A stretch of DNA of 5,471 nucleotides from Pseudomonadota bacterium (GTDB lineage Bacteria; Pseudomonadota; Gammaproteobacteria; Steroidobacterales; Steroidobacteraceae). Numbering within the stretch: position 1 is the stretch's first letter; every line of letters begins with the position of its first letter. The DNA is taken from assembly GCA_021850555.1 (NCBI GenBank), contig JAJZLX010000415.1, positions 1 through 5,471 on the forward strand. Direction: 5' to 3'. The notes under the pieces were generated by a model that saw nothing but the letters and a program-made list of their open reading frames with translations, was not told the DNA's origin and searched no databases. Positions 1 to 5,416 of the stretch are shown here, in pieces. The translations under genes were made by a program, and so were the position numbers.

Positions 1-196
1 GCAGCGAGCCGTCCTTGTAGAGCGTCACGTCGATCTGCTTGCAATACCCGGCGATCGCCTCATCGACGCTGTTGTCGATGACCTCGTGGGCCAGGTGATT
101 GGGCCGCGAGGTGTGGGTGTACATGCCCGGGCGGCGCCGTACGGGCTCGAGGCCGCTCAGGACCTCGATGTCGGAAGCGGTATAGGAGGTGCTCAT
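1..196 (-). CDS. parE: DNA topoisomerase IV subunit B (ParE), N-terminal fragment, cut by the window edge
   Basis: Only the first 65 codons are present; the gene runs off the left edge. ParE is the ATPase subunit of topoisomerase IV, which with ParC decatenates daughter chromosomes. The fragment covers the start of the GHKL ATPase domain: LEPVRRRPGMYT at residues 16-27, RPNHL at 31-35, and the N-box EVIDNSVDEA at 38-47, with E38 and N42 in the ExxxN positions that bind Mg-ATP. The RPNHL stretch matches ParE rather than GyrB, which normally has a different segment after RRPGMY. The ATG at 196 gives the standard ParE N-terminus, and no ATG or GTG lies just upstream in frame. No Shine-Dalgarno sequence is visible before it. 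It follows the DUF3501 gene on the same strand after 88 bp. A TAAGAT hexamer at 266-261 could be a -10 box, but no matching -35 box is seen, so read-through from the upstream genes or a weak own promoter are both possible. Confidence 0.93.
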   Translation of the reverse strand, partial: MSTSYTASDIEVLSGLEPVRRRPGMYTHTSRPNHLAHEVIDNSVDEAIAGYCKQIDVTLYKDGSL

Positions 197-284
197 CGTC
201 TGGGTCGAAGATCTCGCGCTGGCCGCCCAGGGCTCCTCGGCCCGGGGCTCGAAGCCGCGAATCTTACCCGGTTTTGCTTTCGAG

Positions 285-869
285 CTAGTCCAGATCTGCC
301 AGCAGAGCGGTCTTGACCGGCTCCGGCACCGGGTCCACCCAATGGCGGTAGTGCTCGTGATCCACCCCTGCGGCGAGCGCCGCCCCCGAGCGCAGAGCGC
401 CGATCATCTCAGGGGCGAGCTCGAAGCGCAGAAAGTGCACGGCGGAGGTCTTCTCCGCGTTCTGCCGCTCCATGTCCTCGTCGGCGATCGCGTAGGCCGG
501 CGCGTGCCCCCGCACCTCGACCCAGCACCGGCTCTCGACCGCCTTCAGCAGCGCCAGCTGCCGCTGGCGCTCGGCGACGTCGGTAAATTCGATGAGCAGC
601 GTCGCTTTCCAGTTGCCGCCGTCGGGAATCAGCGGATTGTAGGCCTCGAGCTCTTCGCGGATGCCCTCGGGCTCGAAGATGCGCTCGGCCCGCAGCATCT
701 CCTGGATCTGGTACTGGATGGTGAGACGATCCTCGAAGCACCAGGTCATGTTGGGTCCAACCGCGAGCCGGCGGTGGCGCTTGTGCCTGAGCACCCGGGC
801 CCGAAATGCCTCGCGCTCGCGGGCGTACTGCTCGAGGCTCATCAGGTCTTTGGCGGTCAGCTTCTGCAC
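285..869 (-). CDS. DUF3501 family protein, third gene of the rubrerythrin module
   Basis: This is a 194-residue protein of the uncharacterised DUF3501 family; family members are usually about this length. What I recognise from the family is RHRRLAVGPNMTWCFEDR (residues 31-48), the YQIQEMLRAERIF block (53-65), EAYNPLIPDGGNWKATLLIEF (75-95), AIADEDMER (127-135) and KTSAVHFLRFEL (140-151). There is no signal peptide, membrane segment or cysteine cluster (only C44 and C115), so a soluble cytoplasmic protein is expected. The GTG at 869 is chosen as start because AAGGAG lies 6 nt before it and the family's N-terminus begins here; an upstream ATG at 1019 would add 50 residues that overlap the Fe-S gene. 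It lies 28 bp after the Fe-S protein gene and is surely co-transcribed with it. Function is unknown. The constant company of rubrerythrin and a CCG-type Fe-S protein suggests a role in redox or metal handling, which is inference from context only. Confidence 0.9.
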   Translation of the reverse strand: MQKLTAKDLMSLEQYAREREAFRARVLRHKRHRRLAVGPNMTWCFEDRLTIQYQIQEMLRAERIFEPEGIREELEAYNPLIPDGGNWKATLLIEFTDVAERQRQLALLKAVESRCWVEVRGHAPAYAIADEDMERQNAEKTSAVHFLRFELAPEMIGALRSGAALAAGVDHEHYRHWVDPVPEPVKTALLADLD

Positions 870-875
870 GGCGCT

Positions 876-881
876 CTCCTT
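876..881 (-). promoter_or_regulatory. Ribosome binding site that fixes the DUF3501 start
   Basis: The minus strand reads AAGGAG here, 6 nt before the GTG at 869. It lies in the 28-bp gap after the Fe-S gene stop. It is the strongest Shine-Dalgarno sequence in the window and decides for the GTG over the longer ATG start at 1019. Confidence 0.8.
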
Positions 882-897
882 AACAATCCGGCGGCGC

Positions 898-2277
898 TCA
901 CAGCCCGTAGGCGAGACGCAGCAGCCGCAGAGGATGCTCGGGCTCGCGCCCGCCCTGCAGGCCGCTTTCGATCTGGTGTCCGGCCATCGGGCAATCGCTG
1001 CTGTAGTGATCGGCGCCACCGCTTCCGATGCGCTCGGCCACCGGGCGGCCGATCTTCACCGATGCGTCGCGAAATTCCTTCTTCACGCCATAGGTGCCAT
1101 CGTGCCCCGAGCAGCGCTCGATGGCTTCGACCGTGGTGTCGGGGATCAGCCGCAGCACGTCGCGCGTCTTCAGGCCGATGTTCTGAACCCGCAGATGACA
1201 CGGTACGTGATAGCTCACCTTGCCGAGCGAGGTCTTGAAGTCGGTGCGCAGCAGCCCGGCACGATGGCGCAGCATCAGGTATTCGAACGGGTCGAAAATC
1301 CGCCGGGCGACGCGCCGCACATCGGGTTCATCCGCAAACAGCAGCGGAAGCTCCTGCTTGAACATCAGCACGCAGGAAGGGATCGGCGCCACGATATCGT
1401 AGCCGGCATCGATCGCGCCGATCAGCTGCGCAATATTTTGCTCCTTGAGCCGCCCGACTCCCTCCAGGTCGCCGAGCTCCAGCCGGGGCATGCCGCAGCA
1501 GCGCTCCTGCTGAAGCAGGGCGACCGGGATGCCGTTGTGCTCGAACACGGCCGCCAGATCCTCATCGAGATCCGGCTCGTTGCGGTTGCCGTAGCAGGTG
1601 GTGAACAGCGCGACCTTGCCCGTCGTCTCCGGCGTTGCGGTCACCCCCGCGCCAGCCTGGGGGGCCGCGACGGTTCCCAGTCGGCGCAGGCGCTTGCGCG
1701 CGGTGCGCGAATGATACTTCGGCAAGGGGGCCGTGGCGTCCACGCCCAGCGCTCTTTCCAGCAGCGCGCGGCCGGGCTTGGAGCGGTTGACGGCGTTGAC
1801 GATCTGCGCGACCACGGGTATGCCCGCGATGCTGCCGACCGTGTCCGTCGCAGCCAGAGCGCGGTTGCGCAAGCTGATGCCCTCCTTGCGGGCCCGCACC
1901 GCCTTGGCGCGCAACATCAGGTGCGGGAAATCCACGCTCCACGGGTGCGGCGGAACGTAGGGGCACTTCGTCATGAAGCACATGTCGCAGAGATAGCAGT
2001 GGTCGACGACCTGCCAGTAGACCTTCTTGTCCACCGCTTCGAGCTCGCCGGTTGCCGTGGCGTCAATCGCGTCGAACAGTGTCGGGAAGGCGTTGCAGAG
2101 GCTGAAGCAGCGCCGGCAGCCCTGGCAGATGTCGAACACGCGCGTGAGCTCCTGCTCGAGCGCCGCCTCGTCATGGAAGGCCGGAGCGCGCCAATCGATG
2201 GGATGGCGCGTCGGGGCCTCGAGGCTGCCCTCACGGGCGGTGGAGCCGGGACCGCTCGAGTCAGAAGGGGTGCTCAT
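898..2277 (-). CDS. Fe-S binding oxidoreductase, GlpC / heterodisulfide reductase-related (two 4Fe-4S motifs plus two CCG domains)
   Basis: A 459-residue soluble iron-sulfur protein. The N-terminal third is ferredoxin-like: C51-x2-C54-x2-C57-x3-C61 and C94-x2-C97-x2-C100-x4-C105-P, the ligand pattern of two 4Fe-4S clusters. The rest holds two cysteine-rich (CCG) domains as in HdrB, GlpC and LutA. The first has C228 (TTCYGN), C260-C261-G262 and C302; the second has C360-H361, C389-S-G-H-D-G and C429-P. The last CxxC of the first domain reads CVLM, and the second domain has CSG instead of CCG. I believe these departures are typical of this subfamily rather than damage. Such proteins pass electrons between a dehydrogenase or ferredoxin and quinone or thiol acceptors. 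The partner here is unknown. Its place between rubrerythrin and DUF3501 makes electron supply to rubrerythrin the simplest guess. The ATG at 2277 is the only ATG before the conserved region; no Shine-Dalgarno sequence precedes it, and a hairpin-rich 279-bp leader lies upstream. Confidence 0.9.
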   Translation of the reverse strand: MSTPSDSSGPGSTAREGSLEAPTRHPIDWRAPAFHDEAALEQELTRVFDICQGCRRCFSLCNAFPTLFDAIDATATGELEAVDKKVYWQVVDHCYLCDMCFMTKCPYVPPHPWSVDFPHLMLRAKAVRARKEGISLRNRALAATDTVGSIAGIPVVAQIVNAVNRSKPGRALLERALGVDATAPLPKYHSRTARKRLRRLGTVAAPQAGAGVTATPETTGKVALFTTCYGNRNEPDLDEDLAAVFEHNGIPVALLQQERCCGMPRLELGDLEGVGRLKEQNIAQLIGAIDAGYDIVAPIPSCVLMFKQELPLLFADEPDVRRVARRIFDPFEYLMLRHRAGLLRTDFKTSLGKVSYHVPCHLRVQNIGLKTRDVLRLIPDTTVEAIERCSGHDGTYGVKKEFRDASVKIGRPVAERIGSGGADHYSSDCPMAGHQIESGLQGGREPEHPLRLLRLAYGL

Positions 2278-2303
2278 GGCGAGGTCACAATCCGAAGGTG
2301 CCA

Positions 2304-2321
2304 GGCGGCCTCAGGACCGCC
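2304..2321 (-). repeat. Stem-loop nearest the Fe-S gene start, TGA loop
   Basis: Arms GGCGG and CCGCC continue past a one-base bulge into CC/GG, closing a TGA loop in the minus-strand RNA. The base of the stem lies 26 nt before the Fe-S ATG. Its outer arm GGCGGCC (2304-2310) can instead pair with GGCCGCC at 2341-2347, so two exclusive folds are possible. Confidence 0.5.
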
Positions 2322-2324
2322 GCT

Positions 2325-2342
2325 CCCACCCCTCAGGGGGGG
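2325..2342 (-). repeat. Second stem-loop with TGA loop
   Basis: Seven C/G pairs with one bulged base, CCC-A-CCCC against a run of seven G on the plus strand, closing a TGA loop in the minus-strand RNA. The loop context CCTGAGG is the same as in the neighbouring stem-loop at 2304-2321, and the two copies of the heptamer are offset by exactly 22 bp. Confidence 0.45.
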
Positions 2343-2345
2343 CCG

Positions 2346-2382
2346 CCCGTCTGCTCATGCGCTTTCATGCAGGAGCATCGGG
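2346..2382 (-). repeat. Three-part stem-loop
   Basis: Paired blocks CCCG/CGGG, GCTC/GAGC and TGC/GCA are separated by a small internal loop and one mismatch and close an 8-nt loop (2361-2368). Eleven pairs in all. It is the longest of the imperfect stems in the gap. Confidence 0.45.
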
Positions 2383-2462
2383 AAACTCTGCCGCTCAACG
2401 GGTCCCTCCGCATCGTTTAGGCGAGTCTCGGAGAGCTCCCCCGGGGCCTCGTCCCTGCGGGA

Positions 2463-2488
2463 CCGCCGAGCGCTTTCGCGCCCGGCGG
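2463..2488 (-). repeat. 11-bp stem capped by a GAAA tetraloop
   Basis: In the minus-strand RNA, 2488-2478 pairs with 2473-2463 without interruption, ten Watson-Crick pairs and one G-U, and closes the loop GAAA (2477-2474). GNRA loops are a hallmark of folded RNA: on the opposite strand the same stem would have the less favourable TTTC loop and an A-C mismatch instead of G-U. This points to function as minus-strand RNA. Confidence 0.6.
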
Positions 2489-2522
2489 AGTCAACCGCTT
2501 CAGCGGAACCGCTCGCGAGGGC

Positions 2523-2544
2523 GCGGCTTCGCATCTGAAGCCGC
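2523..2544 (-). repeat. Stem-loop 12 nt after the rubrerythrin stop codon
   Basis: Perfect 8-bp arms GCGGCTTC and GAAGCCGC around a 6-nt loop. Its position just past the TAA suits an attenuator or a 3'-end protecting stem for the rubrerythrin message. There is no T-run after it, so it is not a classic intrinsic terminator. Confidence 0.55.
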
Positions 2545-2556
2545 CTCCGCGGCGCG

Positions 2557-2970
2557 TTACAGATTATCCAGCGCCTTCTGGAACCGGTTGGCGTGCGAGC
2601 GCTCGGCCTTGGCGAGCGTCTCGAACCAATCGGCGATCTCGCCAAACCCCTCCTCGCGCGCCGCCTTGGCCATGCCCGGGTACATGTCGGTGTACTCGTG
2701 GGTCTCGCCGGCGATCGCCGCCTTCAGATTGAGCTTGGTGTCACCGATCGGCAGGCCCGTGGCCGGATCGCCTACGGCTTCGAGGTACTCGAGGTGGCCA
2801 TGTGCGTGGCCCGTCTCGCCTTCCGCCGTGGAGCGAAACACCGCAGACACATCGTTGAAACCTTCTACGTCCGCCTTGGCTGCGAAATACAGGTACCGGC
2901 GATTGGCCTGGGACTCGCCCGCGAACGCGTCCTTCAGGTTCTGCTCGGTCTTGCTGCCTTTGAGATTCAT
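2557..2970 (-). CDS. Rubrerythrin family protein without rubredoxin domain
   Basis: A 137-residue ferritin-like diiron protein. Rubrerythrins reduce hydrogen peroxide to water in the cytoplasm at a diiron site. The ligand pattern is complete: E19 in [11 protein letters not shown]52-x2-H55 in [11 protein letters not shown]89 and E92 in GETHEY, and E123-x2-H126 in [10 protein letters not shown]. Classical rubrerythrins carry a C-terminal rubredoxin of about 40 residues with two CxxC motifs. This protein ends right after helix four (QKALDNL) and has no cysteine at all, so it must take electrons from another protein. The ATG at 2970 is preceded by GGAGAG 4 nt upstream (2980-2975). It is first in a minus-strand run with the Fe-S protein and DUF3501, and its promoter region holds a candidate operator. 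Confidence in the family is high; peroxidase activity is the family's role, not shown here. Confidence 0.95.
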   Translation of the reverse strand: MNLKGSKTEQNLKDAFAGESQANRRYLYFAAKADVEGFNDVSAVFRSTAEGETGHAHGHLEYLEAVGDPATGLPIGDTKLNLKAAIAGETHEYTDMYPGMAKAAREEGFGEIADWFETLAKAERSHANRFQKALDNL

Positions 2971-2983
2971 GCCGCTCTCCGAT

Positions 2984-2998
2984 TTAGACTGGTTCTAA
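2984..2998. promoter_or_regulatory. Candidate operator TTAGA-N5-TCTAA before rubrerythrin
   Basis: Perfect 5-bp inverted repeat with 5-bp spacer, 13 bp before the rubrerythrin ATG and just downstream of the predicted transcription start (about 3003). A repressor here would block transcription. The arms recall sites of iron- or peroxide-sensing regulators (for example TTAGAA/TTCTAA dyads of Irr), but the spacing differs and I cannot name the regulator. Confidence 0.4.
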
Positions 2999-3009
2999 CC
3001 GAGTACAAG

Positions 3010-3038
3010 ACTTTAAGCGCATGCTCGCGGCCCGTCAA
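3010..3038 (-). promoter_or_regulatory. Predicted sigma70 promoter of the rubrerythrin operon
   Basis: The minus strand has a -35 box TTGACG (3038-3033, five of six consensus bases), a 17-nt spacer and a -10 box TAAAGT (3015-3010, four of six). Transcription would begin near 3003, giving a leader of about 32 nt with the Shine-Dalgarno sequence at 2980-2975. The dyad at 2984-2998 lies inside that leader. Confidence 0.55.
3017..3027. repeat. Direct repeat GCGCATGCTCG, copy 1, in the rubrerythrin promoter spacer
   Basis: An exact 11-bp copy recurs at 3056-3066. This copy lies between the -35 and -10 boxes of the predicted rubrerythrin promoter. The unit contains the palindrome GCATGC and is itself a near-palindrome, so each copy could be one protein binding site. 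Confidence 0.4.
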
Positions 3039-3055
3039 CGGCAATTGAGCGTATT

Positions 3056-3066
3056 GCGCATGCTCG
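3056..3066. repeat. Direct repeat GCGCATGCTCG, copy 2, upstream of the rubrerythrin promoter
   Basis: Second exact copy, shifted by 39 bp from the first and upstream of the -35 box. It partly overlaps another small inverted repeat, GCAAT (3041-3045) with ATTGC (3053-3057). Confidence 0.4.
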
Positions 3067-3095
3067 TGCAAGGCCTCAGACTCGAGTTCTTTGTC

Positions 3096-3143
3096 GGCGC
3101 TTCGCGCGCCCTCACACGCGCGGGGCTCGCACCAGGAGCCCCG
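3096..3143 (+). promoter_or_regulatory. Two stem-loops in the xseB leader
   Basis: First stem: GGCGC (3096-3100) with GCGCC (3106-3110), loop of 5. Second, stronger stem: CGGGGCTC (3121-3128) with GAGCCCCG (3136-3143), eight perfect pairs and a 7-nt loop, ending 19 nt before the xseB ATG. The only good Shine-Dalgarno-like sequence here, AGGAG (3134-3138), lies partly in the second stem and is too far from the ATG to serve it. No T-run follows, so this is not an intrinsic terminator. No convincing plus-strand promoter was seen; TTGAGC at 3045-3050 has no -10 partner. Confidence 0.4.
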
Positions 3144-3162
3144 TAAGTCCCGGCCGCAGGCG

Positions 3163-3441
3163 ATGAGAAGTACCTTGGCGGAAGACCCACAACCTCCCGA
3201 GTTCGAACAAGCGCTTGCAGAGCTCGAGTCCCTGGTCGAGCGGCTCGAGCGCGGGGATCTGCCTCTCGAGGAGGCCCTGAGGACTTTCGAGCGGGGAGTG
3301 GAGCTCACTCGACACTGCCAGAGTTCGCTCAAGGCGGCGCAGCAGCGGGTGGAAATCCTCTTGAAGCGCAATGGCCGCCAGGAAGCCGAGCCATTCGCCG
3401 TACCGGAGGGACCCGAGTCTTCCGCCGCCAATCCCAGGTAA
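3163..3441 (+). CDS. xseB: Exodeoxyribonuclease VII small subunit (XseB)
   Basis: A 92-residue protein, slightly longer than the 80-residue E. coli subunit. XseB is the small, helical subunit that binds several copies to the large catalytic subunit XseA; the enzyme degrades single-stranded DNA from both ends. The core [32 protein letters not shown] (residues 14-45) and the following helix to about residue 67 match the family closely, including the GDLPLEEAL turn between helices. The tail from residue 70 is variable, rich in Pro, Glu and Ala. The ATG at 3163 gives the normal length; only a weak AGG lies 2 nt before it. A TTG at 3091 would add 24 residues unlike the family and cover the leader hairpins. 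dxs follows on the same strand after 73 bp; ispA, which commonly lies between them in gammaproteobacteria, is not there. Confidence 0.93.
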   Translation: MRSTLAEDPQPPEFEQALAELESLVERLERGDLPLEEALRTFERGVELTRHCQSSLKAAQQRVEILLKRNGRQEAEPFAVPEGPESSAANPR

Positions 3442-3449
3442 CAGGCTGC

Positions 3450-3482
3450 ATCCCTTTGTTGCCGATGCGCAACAGAAGGGAT
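3450..3482 (+). promoter_or_regulatory. Long stem-loop between xseB and dxs
   Basis: ATCCCTT-TGTTGC (3450-3462) pairs with GCAACA (3469-3474), then after one bulged G (3475) with AAGGGAT (3476-3482): thirteen pairs, loop of 6 nt. It starts 8 nt after the xseB stop codon. No T-run follows (next bases CACAACTC), so read-through to dxs is expected, though it may slow transcription, mark an RNA cleavage site or protect the xseB message. The 3' arm contains AAGGGA, the nearest Shine-Dalgarno-like sequence to dxs, which would be hidden in the folded RNA. Confidence 0.6.
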
Positions 3483-3495
3483 CACAACTCTACTT

Positions 3496-3509
3496 GCAGT
3501 GTACACTGC
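3496..3509. promoter_or_regulatory. Perfect 14-bp palindrome just before the dxs start
   Basis: GCAGTGTACACTGC reads the same on both strands with no spacer, ends 5 bp before the dxs ATG and takes the place where a ribosome binding site would normally be. With no loop it is poor as an RNA hairpin, so a dimeric DNA-binding protein is the likelier reader. No regulator can be named from the sequence. A chance match is possible. Confidence 0.4.
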
Positions 3510-3514
3510 CTCCG

Positions 3515-5416
3515 ATGAGCGACTCCCAGACCTATCCCCTCCTCGAGAAGATCGACTCCCCGGCCGACCTGCGCAAGCTCCCGGAGGCTCGGCTGCCGGC
3601 CCTGGCGAAGGAGCTGCGGCAGTTCCTCATCCATACCGTCAGCACGCGGGGCGGGCATTTCGCCGCCGGCCTCGGCACGGTGGAGCTGACGATCGCCCTT
3701 CATTACGTGTTCGACACGCCCCATGACCGGCTGGTCTGGGACGTCGGCCACCAAGCCTACCCCCACAAGGTGCTCACGGGCCGGCGCGAGCAGCTGCACA
3801 CCATCAAGCAGCATGGCGGCCTCGCACCGTTTCCCAACCGCGCCGAGAGCGAGTACGACACCTTCGGCGTCGGCCACTCCAGCACCTCCATCAGCGCCGC
3901 GCTGGGAATGGCCATCGCCGCCGCCCGTCAAGGCTCCGACCGCCGTGCGGTAGCCGTCATAGGCGATGGCGCCATGACGGCCGGCATGGCGTTTGAGGCG
4001 CTGAATCACGCCGGCTCGCTGCCGACGGATCTGCTCGTGATCCTGAACGACAACGACATGTCGATCTCGGAGAACGTCGGGGCGCTATCGAACTACTTCA
4101 CATCGGCGCTCTCCGGGAGGCTGTACGCGCATTTGCGCGAGGGCGGCAAGAAGGTCCTGCGGCAGATGCCCACCGTGTGGGAGTTGGCGCGCCGCTCCGA
4201 GGAGCACCTCAAAGGCATGGTGCTGCCCGGAACGCTTTTCGAAGAGCTCGGCTTCAACTACATCGGGCCCCTGGACGGCCACGACGTGCGTGCGCTCGTC
4301 GGCACATTGCGCAACGTGCGCAAGCTCCGCGGCCCGCAATTCCTGCACGTGGTGACCCGCAAGGGCAAGGGATACGCCCCCGCCGAGGCCGACCCCATCA
4401 AGTGGCACGGCCCCGGCCCCTTCGATCCGGCGAGCGGCACCATCTTCAAGGGCGCCCCCTCCGGCCCCGCGTATTCGAAGATCTTCGGACAGTGGCTGTG
4501 CGACATCGCCGGGCAGGACCCGCGCATCATCGGCATCACGCCGGCCATGCGCGAAGGCTCGGACCTGGTCGAGTTTTCCAAACGCTTCCCGGACCGCTAC
4601 TTCGATGTCGCCATCGCCGAGCAGCACGCCGTCACGCTTGCCGCGGGCCTCGCGGCCGATGGGCTGAAGCCGGTCGTCGCGATCTACTCGACCTTCCTGC
4701 AGCGCGCCTACGATCAGCTGATCCACGACGTGGCGCTGCAGAACCTGCCGGTCGTATTCGCCATCGATCGGGCGGGACTGGTCGGCTCCGACGGCGCCAC
4801 TCACCAGGGCAGCTACGATCTGTCGTATCTGCGCTGCGTGCCGAATATGGTCATCATGGCGCCGGCCGACGAGAACGAGTGCCGCCAGATGCTCTACACC
4901 GCCACCACGGTGGACGGGCCGACCGCGGTGCGCTATCCCCGAGGCAGCGGGCCGGGCGTGGCGCTCGAGAAGGAATTCCAGGCGCTGCCCATCGGCAAAG
5001 CGCAGGTCCGGCGCGAGGGCCGCAGCGGCCTGGCGCTGCTCGCCTTCGGGCCCATGCTGGAAAGCGCGCTGCACATCGGCGAGCGGCTCGACGCCACGGT
5101 GGTCAACATGCGCTTCGTGAAGCCCCTCGACGAGGCGCTCGTGATCGAGCTGGCCGCCCGCCATCGCGCCCTCGTCACGCTGGAGGAGAACGCCGTCGCG
5201 GGCGGGGCCGGCTCCGCCATCACCGAGGTGCTCTGCGCCGAGGGGTTGACGCCCGCGCTGCTTCAGATCGGCATCCCGGACCGCTTCATCGAGCACGGAT
5301 CGCGCGAGTCCTGCCTCGCCGCCGCGGGGCTCGACACCGCCAGTCTCACCGCAACGGTCGAGCACTGGTGGGCCCTGCAGATCCGCGATCGCATCCGCTC
5401 GGTCGGCAGCGCTTAG
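3515..5416 (+). CDS. dxs: 1-deoxy-D-xylulose-5-phosphate synthase (Dxs)
   Basis: Full-length, 633 residues (E. coli 620). It condenses pyruvate and glyceraldehyde 3-phosphate to 1-deoxy-D-xylulose 5-phosphate with loss of CO2, using thiamine diphosphate and Mg2+. This is the first step of the MEP isoprenoid pathway and also feeds thiamine and pyridoxal phosphate synthesis; the enzyme is a cytoplasmic homodimer. Visible sites: H48 in [10 protein letters not shown]79 in [10 protein letters not shown], the thiamine-diphosphate motif G150-D-G152 through N178-D-N180, catalytic E369 in IAEQHAV, R419 in DRAGLVG, H430 in THQG, and R476 in YPRG. The C-terminal transketolase-like domain runs from about residue 500, with [11 protein letters not shown] at 532-542 and [14 protein letters not shown] at 554-567. 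The ATG at 3515 matches the E. coli N-terminus; an open upstream frame adds 48 residues that overlap xseB and are not family-like. No Shine-Dalgarno sequence precedes the ATG; a hairpin and a 14-bp palindrome occupy that space. All active-site residues are intact. Confidence 0.98.
   Translation: MSDSQTYPLLEKIDSPADLRKLPEARLPALAKELRQFLIHTVSTRGGHFAAGLGTVELTIALHYVFDTPHDRLVWDVGHQAYPHKVLTGRREQLHTIKQHGGLAPFPNRAESEYDTFGVGHSSTSISAALGMAIAAARQGSDRRAVAVIGDGAMTAGMAFEALNHAGSLPTDLLVILNDNDMSISENVGALSNYFTSALSGRLYAHLREGGKKVLRQMPTVWELARRSEEHLKGMVLPGTLFEELGFNYIGPLDGHDVRALVGTLRNVRKLRGPQFLHVVTRKGKGYAPAEADPIKWHGPGPFDPASGTIFKGAPSGPAYSKIFGQWLCDIAGQDPRIIGITPAMREGSDLVEFSKRFPDRYFDVAIAEQHAVTLAAGLAADGLKPVVAIYSTFLQRAYDQLIHDVALQNLPVVFAIDRAGLVGSDGATHQGSYDLSYLRCVPNMVIMAPADENECRQMLYTATTVDGPTAVRYPRGSGPGVALEKEFQALPIGKAQVRREGRSGLALLAFGPMLESALHIGERLDATVVNMRFVKPLDEALVIELAARHRALVTLEENAVAGGAGSAITEVLCAEGLTPALLQIGIPDRFIEHGSRESCLAAAGLDTASLTATVEHWWALQIRDRIRSVGSA

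Larger units (their letters stand above)
2278..2556 (-). other. Hairpin-rich intergenic region between rubrerythrin and the Fe-S gene
   Basis: This 279-bp gap is long for neighbours in one apparent operon and is filled with inverted repeats: 2523-2544 (8-bp stem), 2495-2506 (CCGC/GCGG), 2463-2488 (11-bp stem, GAAA loop), 2451-2463 (GTCCC/GGGAC, loop of 3), 2346-2382 (three-part stem), 2325-2342 and 2304-2321. It contains no good sigma70 promoter; a TTGACT at 2494-2489 has no -10 box at the right distance. Several frames stay open across it on both strands, as expected for GC-rich DNA, and none has a ribosome binding site or a recognisable product. The likely reading is a structured leader or intercistronic RNA transcribed on the minus strand, with roles in mRNA processing, stability or uneven expression of the two genes. 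A dispersed repeat element is the main alternative. Confidence 0.5.

Noticed and set aside
261..266. -10 box TAAGAT before parE on the minus strand
   Set aside because: No acceptable -35 box at 16-18 bp, so not listed as a promoter.
189..1238. Plus-strand open frame of 349 codons over parE, DUF3501 and the Fe-S gene
   Set aside because: Shadow of the minus-strand genes, with an arginine-rich tail and no family resemblance.
661..2538. Plus-strand open frame of 625 codons antisense to the Fe-S and DUF3501 genes
   Set aside because: Arg/Ala/Gln-rich composition without recognisable domains, no ribosome binding site, and it lies opposite two well-supported genes. It is a product of GC-rich wobble positions.
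2523..2544. Intrinsic terminator after rubrerythrin
   Set aside because: The stem is good but no T-run follows on the minus strand, so it was kept only as a stem-loop.
2355..2645. Minus-strand frame running from inside rubrerythrin through the structured gap to 2355
   Set aside because: Starts out of frame inside rubrerythrin with no ribosome binding site; plus-strand frames stay open across the same gap too, so openness is not evidence. The dense stem-loops fit RNA structure better. A homology search of its last 60 residues would settle whether the gap is a dispersed repeat.
2971..3162. Plus-strand promoter for xseB
   Set aside because: TTGAGC at 3045 and TTGCGC at 3055 have no fitting -10 box; nothing convincing enough to call.
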